Shown: piece by piece, positions 1-4,265 of the stretch
How positions within the stretch are numbered: the stretch's first letter is position 1
How the letters are laid out: the number at the start of each line of letters is the position of its first letter
DNA from: Gammaproteobacteria bacterium
GTDB lineage: Bacteria > Pseudomonadota > Gammaproteobacteria > UBA6429 > Thiohalophilaceae
NCBI GenBank assembly: GCA_003233255.1
Contig: QILH01000045.1
Span: 1 to 6,673 of the forward strand
DNA: 6,673 nt
Reading direction: 5' to 3'
Notes under the pieces: generated by a model
Seen by the model: the letters and a program-made list of their open reading frames with translations, nothing else
Databases searched by the model: none
Told to the model about the DNA's origin: nothing
Translations under genes and position numbers: made by a program

Positions 1-95
1 AGAAATTTGACGTTAGGTTACTTACATCGATTTTCATTGGCATACTAAAGCCTCTTCAAACAATGCAAGCACCCACACAAATTATCTGATCTAAT

Positions 96-107
96 TGTTA
101 AAGAGCA
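96..107 (-). promoter_or_regulatory. boxA rRNA antitermination site
   Basis: The minus strand reads TGCTCTTTAACA, identical to the E. coli rrn boxA as I know it. In RNA form boxA binds the NusB-NusE (S10) heterodimer, which with NusA, NusG and SuhB protects the untranslated rRNA transcript from Rho. The element lies about 125 nt downstream of the predicted start. The expected GTGTGGG-type sequence follows 16 nt later. Confidence 0.92.
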
Positions 108-167
108 AAACCAACCCCCAGAGGTGAGCCGGTGTAGACTGACTAATCGAACCTGTTTTGAATCCCG

Positions 168-186
168 CAAGCAAATCAAGTGCTTA
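168..186 (-). other. Leader hairpin (AAGCA/TGCTT)
   Basis: Bases 169-173 and 181-185 are exact complements around a 7-nt loop, and 168/186 can add a wobble pair. In the minus-strand RNA this is a small hairpin between promoter and boxA. It could stand where boxB lies in E. coli leaders, but no sequence feature decides that. Confidence 0.4.
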
Positions 187-193
187 GGAGGTT

Positions 194-214
194 CTCTTCG
201 TTTGTTTTGAAGAG
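194..214 (-). other. Leader hairpin (CTCTTC/GAAGAG)
   Basis: Bases 194-199 and 209-214 are perfect 6-bp complements with a 9-nt A-rich loop in the RNA. It forms about 15-35 nt after the predicted start, so it would be the first structure in the nascent rRNA leader. Its promoter-proximal arm is shared with the long-range pairing to 51-62. Confidence 0.5.
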
Positions 215-230
215 GTCAACGTCTGTCGAA

Positions 231-265
231 GGCGCGCATTATACGCAGCCGATGAATCAGGTCAA
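231..265 (-). promoter_or_regulatory. rrn P1-type sigma70 promoter with GC-rich discriminator
   Basis: On the minus strand -35 TTGACC (260-265) is separated by exactly 16 bp from a perfect -10 TATAAT (238-243), followed by the discriminator GCGCGCC (231-237). Start of transcription is predicted near 229. A 16-bp spacer and G/C-rich discriminator are the hallmarks of rRNA P1 promoters, whose short-lived open complexes make them sensitive to ppGpp/DksA and to the initiating nucleotide. Growth-rate and stringent control is therefore expected. The AT-rich block upstream acts as UP element and a Fis-like site lies further up. I saw no convincing second (P2) promoter. Confidence 0.9.
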
Positions 266-295
266 GCACTATATCGTACTAATTTTGAAAACTTA
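266..295 (-). promoter_or_regulatory. UP element of the rrn promoter
   Basis: Immediately upstream of the -35 box the minus strand is rich in A and T, including AAGTTTTCAAAATTAG at 277-292. This covers roughly -37 to -66 relative to the predicted start, where the alpha-subunit C-terminal domains of RNA polymerase bind at rRNA promoters. The call rests on position and composition only. Confidence 0.6.
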
Positions 296-324
296 CAACA
301 TTGTGGAAAGTATTTACTTATACG

Positions 325-355
325 CCAGAAACGGTTGATATTTAACCATTTCTGG
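325..355. promoter_or_regulatory. 31-bp dyad containing a Fis-type site
   Basis: Bases 325-331 (CCAGAAA) pair with 349-355, and 333-338 pair with 342-347 (one G-T), around centre 340; only 332/348 fails. The core 333-347, GGTTGATATTTAACC, fits the 15-bp Fis pattern (G at 1, Y-R at 4-5, A/T centre, Y-R at 11-12, C at 15). Its centre is about 110 bp upstream of the predicted rRNA start; E. coli rrnB has Fis sites near -71, -102 and -143. As RNA from the upstream gene (stop at 420) the dyad would be a strong hairpin, but no T-tract follows, so an intrinsic terminator is less likely. Smaller folds such as AACCA-GAAA-TGGTT (344-357) are possible. Confidence 0.55.
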
Positions 356-419
356 TTCCGCCAAATACCCACCCAGTCCTCGGAAAAACACCTGAACCTT
401 AAAACATTAATAGGGTTGG

Positions 420-2138
420 TCAGACCGTTGCACAAGTCCGGGATGGCAATTTCACCCTCTCAGGGACATGAATGGCATAACCCTGAGCCAGATCAAAGCC
501 CAGTTCTTTGAGGCGCAAGAGAATGGCTTCGCTTTCAACAAACTCCGCCACCGTTTTTAGGCCTGCCACATGACCAATCTTGCTAATGGATTCTACGATC
601 GCAGCATCCATCGGATCGCTGAGCATGCCACGAATGAAGCCCCCATCCACCTTGAGTAAATCAACCGGTAGCGACTTTAGATACGAAAAGGAGCTTAGCC
701 CAACCCCGAAATCATCCAGCGCAAAGTGAAAACCCAGTTGTTTGAGCTCTTCGATAAAAACCACTGCGGAGGATAAATTCGCAATCGCCGCGGTCTCAGT
801 TACCTCAAAACAAATCTGCTCTGGATTTATTGAGGATTTACGCAACTCCTGCTTAATCACCGACAGGGTATTATCATCGCAAAATGAAACCCCCGATAAA
901 TTAATAAAAGCCATGGCCGGAGGCTGTGGAGACTCCTGCATTTCCACAAACGCGGCAAAGGCATGCTTTATCACCCAGCAATCAATCTGGTTCATTAGAT
1001 TGTAACGCTCAGCAGCCGGTATGAAGGCACCGGGTAAAATGATTCCACCCTGGTGATCGAGCATGCGAAGCAAAAACTCAATCTGGTAATGCCCACTGTC
1101 TCCCGCTGCTAATGAAATAATTTTTTGCTGATAAAGACAAAAATGGCCGTTCTGCAATGCCTCATTGATTATCGTCACCCAGAGCATTTCACCCTGGCGA
1201 CGCAGGATATTAACTTCTCCCTCGGAATAAACATGAATTCGGTTACGACCTAAATCTTTAGCCGTATAACAGGCCATATCCGCAGCACTGAAAACTGAGG
1301 CCATATCCTTATAGGTTTGCCCGGTAAATTCGACCAAACCGATGCTGGCACCGACGCTAAACGTTTTAGTATCCCAGACAAATTTAAAGTCCTGAATGAC
1401 CGACAGAATATTTTTCGCAATCGATTCAGCCTGCTTGATACCGCAATTTTTTAACAACACGCCAAACTCATCACCGCCCAAACGAGACAACACGTCATCG
1501 GTACGAATAAGTCCTTTTAGCAAACGTGCTAATTGCTTTAACAGTTCATCGCCAGCAACATGACCGCAGGTATCGTTAATAATCTTAAACTGATCGAGAT
1601 CGATATAGAGCAAAACATGGGGCCGTTGTTCCTGAGAGACATCCGCCAGTAATCGATTTATACAAACCTCGATCACATGACGATTACTTAAACCCGTTAA
1701 TGAATCATGATAGGCAAGGTGATTGATAACCTCTTGCGCCTTTTTATGCGCACGACGAGTTTCAGCCTCACGCAGTTCCCGGTTAATAGCCGGAACCAGC
1801 CGCGTCAGATTGTCTTTCATAATATAATCATGAGCACCCGTGCGCATCGCTGAGACGGCAATATCCTCTCCAATGCTGCCCGAAACAATAATAAAGGGGA
1901 CATCCAGCCCCGACGCCTGCACCAACTCCAACACAACCTCAGAAGAAAGTCCGGGTATATTATGATCCGATATAACGATGTCCCAGTCTGGATTTTCTAA
2001 TGCGAGCACGATGTCCGTTTGTTCCATAACGCGTGTTATCGTCGGAACAAATCCGCCGCGCTTTAATTCTCGCTCAAGTAGAAACGTGTCATCTTCTGAA
2101 TCTTCAACAAGCAGGACATTCAAATATCGATCTATCAT
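420..2138 (-). CDS. Response regulator with REC, GGDEF and EAL domains (bifunctional c-di-GMP enzyme)
   Basis: A 572-residue cytoplasmic response regulator that should make and/or degrade cyclic-di-GMP. REC (about 7-120): acidic E12/D13, phosphoacceptor D58, S86 and K108. GGDEF (about 138-305): HDSLTGLSNR start, IDLDQFK metal site, canonical GGDEF at 221-225, and inhibitory-site RTDD (212-215) exactly five residues before it, so the cyclase looks active and feedback-inhibited. EAL (about 320-565): signature reads EFLLR (354-358) instead of EALLR, but N413, E445/E448, DDFG (475-478), K496, D498, E532 and Q552 of the catalytic set are kept, so phosphodiesterase activity is plausible. The start puts REC directly at the N terminus; ribosome binding is weak (AGGTG about 13 nt upstream). 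It is probably its own transcription unit, since a terminator-like hairpin separates it from the upstream gene. It points into the rrn promoter. Confidence 0.95.
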   Translation of the reverse strand: MIDRYLNVLLVEDSEDDTFLLERELKRGGFVPTITRVMEQTDIVLALENPDWDIVISDHNIPGLSSEVVLELVQASGLDVPFIIVSGSIGEDIAVSAMRTGAHDYIMKDNLTRLVPAINRELREAETRRAHKKAQEVINHLAYHDSLTGLSNRHVIEVCINRLLADVSQEQRPHVLLYIDLDQFKIINDTCGHVAGDELLKQLARLLKGLIRTDDVLSRLGGDEFGVLLKNCGIKQAESIAKNILSVIQDFKFVWDTKTFSVGASIGLVEFTGQTYKDMASVFSAADMACYTAKDLGRNRIHVYSEGEVNILRRQGEMLWVTIINEALQNGHFCLYQQKIISLAAGDSGHYQIEFLLRMLDHQGGIILPGAFIPAAERYNLMNQIDCWVIKHAFAAFVEMQESPQPPAMAFINLSGVSFCDDNTLSVIKQELRKSSINPEQICFEVTETAAIANLSSAVVFIEELKQLGFHFALDDFGVGLSSFSYLKSLPVDLLKVDGGFIRGMLSDPMDAAIVESISKIGHVAGLKTVAEFVESEAILLRLKELGFDLAQGYAIHVPERVKLPSRTCATV

Positions 2139-2176
2139 AAAAATTTACTACACCTGAGGCCGCATCCCGACTAAAG

Positions 2177-2212
2177 AATGAGTTCAACTAATCTAATGAG
2201 TTCAAGTTATCT
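2177..2212. repeat. 18-bp tandem direct repeat upstream of the c-di-GMP gene
   Basis: Two adjacent 18-bp units (2177-2194 and 2195-2212) share AATGAGTTCAA and a final ATCT, 16 of 18 bases identical. They lie 39-74 bp upstream of the ATG at 2138. On the minus strand each unit contains TTGAACTCATT. They could be a pair of activator or repressor sites, or a chance local duplication. I could not fix a clear -35/-10 pair near them. Confidence 0.6.
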
Positions 2213-2278
2213 AGGGGGGACTGCTAATAGTTTAGTCAGATAAATCGTGTCTGTCCAAAATCCACGTATTGAAGCCCC

Positions 2279-2318
2279 AAAAAAGGATTTATAAACATCA
2301 TCGTTTATCTCTCCTTTT
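2279..2318 (-). terminator. Terminator-like hairpin after the degenerate receiver gene
   Basis: Bases 2281-2287 (AAAAGGA) pair with 2312-2318, then a 3x3 internal loop, then 2291-2296 (ATAAAC) pairs with 2303-2308 around a 6-nt loop. On the minus strand the descending arm runs into TTTTTT (2284-2279). It sits about 93 bp beyond the stop at 2411, so it would end that transcript. The stem is AT-rich and interrupted, so efficiency may be modest. Confidence 0.6.
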
Positions 2319-2410
2319 CAAGACCAAAAGACATTATACCGAATATTACTAAGGTTGTTTCGTTCGATCACGATATCATCGACTAAGGTCAATTTTTCTA
2401 TAAATAGTGC

Positions 2411-2884
2411 TTAAGCGGATTTACTAAACTGCTTACTAGCCGGAAGCACATTTAAATCCAGCCAATACGAACAGACTCCCTTTAACTGAATAGAATATTC
2501 CGTAAAATCAGCCGATCGCTGGATATAGCTGCTCGCCCCAAGCTCATAACTTCGAACAACGTCACTATGTGAATGGCCATGGCCCACAATAACAACTGGC
2601 GTAAGTAGCAGATCAGGATGATGACGAATCCAGGCAATCAACTTAAAACGGCCATTATTCGGGAGATGAGAATCGATCAGAATAAGATCAGGATAATCGA
2701 AATGATGATCGTCATTGAACAAACACACCAAAGCATCGACGGTCTGAAAGACCTCGAGGTGAACTGAATACCCCTCCATCGCAAATGATCGACGGGTCAC
2801 CGCAATATTATCTGGATTATTATCCACTAGATAAACGCGTTTGCTTAGCGATGTGTGTAACGATTGTTTTGGATATATATGCAT
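2411..2884 (-). CDS. Single-domain receiver protein, Rcp1-like, degenerate
   Basis: A 157-residue stand-alone receiver with no output domain. From the chosen start, VYLVDNNPDN (17-26) is strand 1, IDSHLP (70-75) carries the would-be phosphoacceptor D71, and the end (SYELGASSYIQRS to YWLDLNVLP) aligns with the C terminus of the intact receiver at 3566-4264, so the two are paralogous. Key positions have changed: the second acidic residue is N22, the switch Thr is replaced by G101/H102, and the Lys-Pro pair is R123-S124. Phosphorylation is therefore doubtful. The switch loop reads GHGHSHS (101-107). Start: ATG at 2884 has AAGGGA nine bases upstream. An in-frame ATG at 3016 would add 44 residues, but it lacks a ribosome site and the extension is outside the receiver fold. 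Confidence 0.85.
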   Translation of the reverse strand: MHIYPKQSLHTSLSKRVYLVDNNPDNIAVTRRSFAMEGYSVHLEVFQTVDALVCLFNDDHHFDYPDLILIDSHLPNNGRFKLIAWIRHHPDLLLTPVVIVGHGHSHSDVVRSYELGASSYIQRSADFTEYSIQLKGVCSYWLDLNVLPASKQFSKSA

Positions 2885-3062
2885 GCAGCCAGTTCCCTTG
2901 TACTGAATAATAATGTAGCCCTGTACCTGCAAAATATACGCGTAACTGAATATAGATCCACTGAAGTTGACGATCTTTAACAAAACTTCCGGGATTCCAG
3001 CAATTAACATAAACATATGAGCTTTTTGTTTATGTCAGCACCTAAATTATCCTTGCTATACC

Positions 3063-3151
3063 GCCTACTAAGCATTAATTGAATAAATATAATAAATATT
3101 CACAAAATTTTACTTTCAATTTCCAGAATTTGATTTATATTTCTAGTAGGC
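3063..3151. promoter_or_regulatory. AT-rich divergent control region with nested inverted repeats
   Basis: This lies between the divergent genes starting at 2884 (minus) and 3180 (plus). GCCTACTA (3063-3070) and TAGTAGGC (3144-3151) form a perfect 8-bp inverted repeat 73 bp apart. Between them, GAATAAATATAATAAATATTC (3081-3101) is a 21-bp imperfect dyad centred on 3091, containing TATAAT at 3088-3093. Possible plus-strand elements are TTTCAA (3114-3119), 16 bp, TATATT (3136-3141). The symmetry suggests operators; the promoters are not certain. Confidence 0.35.
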
Positions 3152-3179
3152 CCATATCAACGTTATAGGGAACCCAGGA

Positions 3180-3410
3180 ATGCAGGAGCGGGAAGCCAAA
3201 TTGCTATTTGAAGCATGTGACCTTAAATCCGTCATTGTCGAGCCAACTGAAAAAAGTTCTGGTTGGACTATTGCTATCGTCGATACCAATGAGAATCGTC
3301 AGTTTCTGGTCTCAAAGCGTTCAAATGATCCTCGCCTGTTTAAAACAACCGATGCGGCACTTCGTTGTTGCAACCGGATTGGCTTTAACCAGGTTGAAGT
3401 TAAACTTTAA
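3180..3410 (+). CDS. Small protein of one unidentified domain, paralogue of the next protein's N terminus
   Basis: A 76-residue soluble protein; I do not recognise the family with certainty. It aligns without net gaps along its whole length with residues 1-76 of the protein at 3566-4264, about 26 of 76 positions identical by my count. Shared landmarks are ER at 3-4, KLLF at 7-10, GW at 28-29, PR at 51-52, FKT at 54-56, D58, AL at 60-61, IGF at 67-69 and V74/L76. No signal peptide or membrane segment is seen. The ribosome site is AGGGA (3167-3171), eight bases before ATG. The domain is likely a compact alpha/beta fold (inference). It may share a transcript with the next gene, 155 bp downstream. 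A role as competitor or partner of the fused copy is a guess; independent DNA or protein binding is equally possible. Confidence 0.85.
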   Translation: MQEREAKLLFEACDLKSVIVEPTEKSSGWTIAIVDTNENRQFLVSKRSNDPRLFKTTDAALRCCNRIGFNQVEVKL

Positions 3411-3507
3411 ATTAGCACCACCTCACCTTTCTCATATTTCCTCAATAAAAGCTTACATTTTCTATCGTTAAAGCATTAAATCTCCAATAGGCCAATAAAT
3501 AAACTTC

Positions 3508-3536
3508 CCCATAAATATACTTTTGGGTATATTGGG
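3508..3536 (+). promoter_or_regulatory. Hairpin/operator-like dyad before the domain-receiver gene
   Basis: AATATAC (3514-3520) and GTATATT (3527-3533) are perfect 7-bp complements around TTTTGG, and CCC (3508-3510) can pair with GGG (3534-3536) beyond a small bulge. It ends 29 bp before the ATG at 3566. It has no T-tract, so it is more likely an operator or a 5' leader hairpin than a terminator for the gene ending at 3410. Confidence 0.4.
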
Positions 3537-3565
3537 TCTTTAGTTATGGATCAAATGAGATTGAA

Positions 3566-4264
3566 ATGAATGAACGCGACGTTAAGCTTCTGTTTAGCGC
3601 GAACCACTGGAGTGGTGCCGCCGTGCGTTATGCTGCCACTGAAGGTGGTTGGTTAATCGAGCTCAATGAAGTCGAAAATGGTGAGATACAGGTTCTTACC
3701 TTAAAACGAGGAAAACCCAGAATCTTTAAAACCTCCGACACTGCACTCACCTGGTGCCGAGATATTGGTTTCGAAAAGATAACCGTGCAGCTCCATAAAC
3801 TGCAGGGCAAGACATCAAGTTCTAATGTACAAACGCCAGTTGTGTTATTAGTAGAGGACAATAGCAGTGATATCGAATTAACCTTCAGAGCCATACAACG
3901 GCTTGACGCTGATTTTGACATTACCGTGTGTCGAGATGGGCAGGAAGCGCTTGATTTTCTTTTTGCGAAAGGTAAATACGAATCGAGAAATATTAATGAG
4001 CTACCGCAATTAATACTACTGGATATCAATCTCCCTAAAGTCAATGGCTTGAGCGTGTTAAAAGAAATTCGTAATACTGAAATAACCAGTAAGATTCCTA
4101 CCGTATTACTGACCACATCTGATGAGCGTATCGATATTCAACGGGGCTATGAATATGGTGTTAACAGTTATGTACGCAAACCCGTCGACTACGCCGTTTT
4201 TTGTAATACTCTGAAATCCCTTGGTGAATATTGGTTAAATACAAACTTGCCCCCACCCAGATAA
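3566..4264 (+). CDS. Unidentified N-terminal domain fused to an Rcp1-type receiver
   Basis: A 232-residue cytoplasmic response regulator. Residues 1-77 repeat the small domain of the preceding gene (KLLF 7-10, GW 28-29, FKT 54-56, IGF 67-69). A Ser/Thr/Gln-rich linker follows (about 78-90), then a complete receiver (91-225): acidic E97-D98, phosphoacceptor D153 in LLDINLPKVNG, T183/T184, and K205-P206. The long insert before D153 (FAKGKYESRN, about 133-142) and the YWL ending are typical of the Rcp1/CheY-like group that partners phytochrome-like kinases. Having the extra domain ahead of the receiver is unusual, because output domains normally follow it. The start has only a weak GAGA site. 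Its stop is one base from that of the convergent histidine kinase, making that kinase the best candidate phosphodonor (inference). Confidence 0.93.
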   Translation: MNERDVKLLFSANHWSGAAVRYAATEGGWLIELNEVENGEIQVLTLKRGKPRIFKTSDTALTWCRDIGFEKITVQLHKLQGKTSSSNVQTPVVLLVEDNSSDIELTFRAIQRLDADFDITVCRDGQEALDFLFAKGKYESRNINELPQLILLDINLPKVNGLSVLKEIRNTEITSKIPTVLLTTSDERIDIQRGYEYGVNSYVRKPVDYAVFCNTLKSLGEYWLNTNLPPPR

Positions 4265-4265
4265 T

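Larger units (their letters stand above)
51..215 (-). repeat. Long-range inverted repeat in the rrn leader
   Basis: Bases 51-62 (CCTCTTCAAACA) are complementary to 203-215 (TGTTTTGAAGAGG) with one extra T. In the leader RNA this would form a stem of about 12 bp with one bulged A, enclosing boxA. The same 203-215 arm also contains one side of the local hairpin at 194-214, so the two pairings exclude each other. It could be part of the pre-16S folding or processing structure. The complementarity is seen; the role is inferred. Confidence 0.5.
1..229 (-). other. 5' leader of a 16S rRNA (rrn) operon transcript
   Basis: This is the transcribed leader of a ribosomal RNA operon read leftwards; the mature 16S gene starts beyond the left edge. 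Seen: an rrn-type promoter at 231-265, then boxA at 96-107 and TTGTGTGGGT (71-80) just after it. That order and spacing match my memory of the E. coli leader, where TGCTCTTTAACAATTTATC is followed by CTGTGTGGGC. The leader is processed away by RNase III and other nucleases, and its antitermination site loads Nus factors. Several hairpins are visible (168-186, 194-214). I see no protein gene here. A 16S-23S spacer also carries boxA, but the P1-type promoter directly upstream favours the 16S leader. Confidence 0.88.

Noticed and set aside
1..43. Apparent start of a minus-strand gene (ATG at 43 with GAGG upstream, reading MPMKIDVSNL)
   Set aside because: It lies inside the rRNA leader downstream of boxA and the GTGTGGG element, where no protein gene is expected. 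The match to a start is most likely chance.
190..219. Possible second rrn promoter (TTGACC at 214-219, minus strand)
   Set aside because: No -10-like hexamer occurs at 16-18 bp; the sequence there is GAGAAC.
742..1005. Plus-strand open frame inside the c-di-GMP gene
   Set aside because: It is antisense to a well-supported EAL domain and its translation has no recognisable features.
2885..3016. 44-residue N-terminal extension of the degenerate receiver (ATG at 3016)
   Set aside because: No ribosome-binding site precedes it, the residues do not belong to the receiver fold, and the internal ATG at 2884 has a good AAGGGA site.
3208..3471. Plus-strand open frame overlapping the 76-residue gene
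   Set aside because: It is out of frame with a gene supported by paralogy and a ribosome site; its translation is low-complexity and unlike any family.
3628..4116. Minus-strand open frame opposite the domain-receiver gene
   Set aside because: It is the antisense shadow of a receiver with all catalytic residues; the Ser/Cys-rich product is typical of spurious frames.
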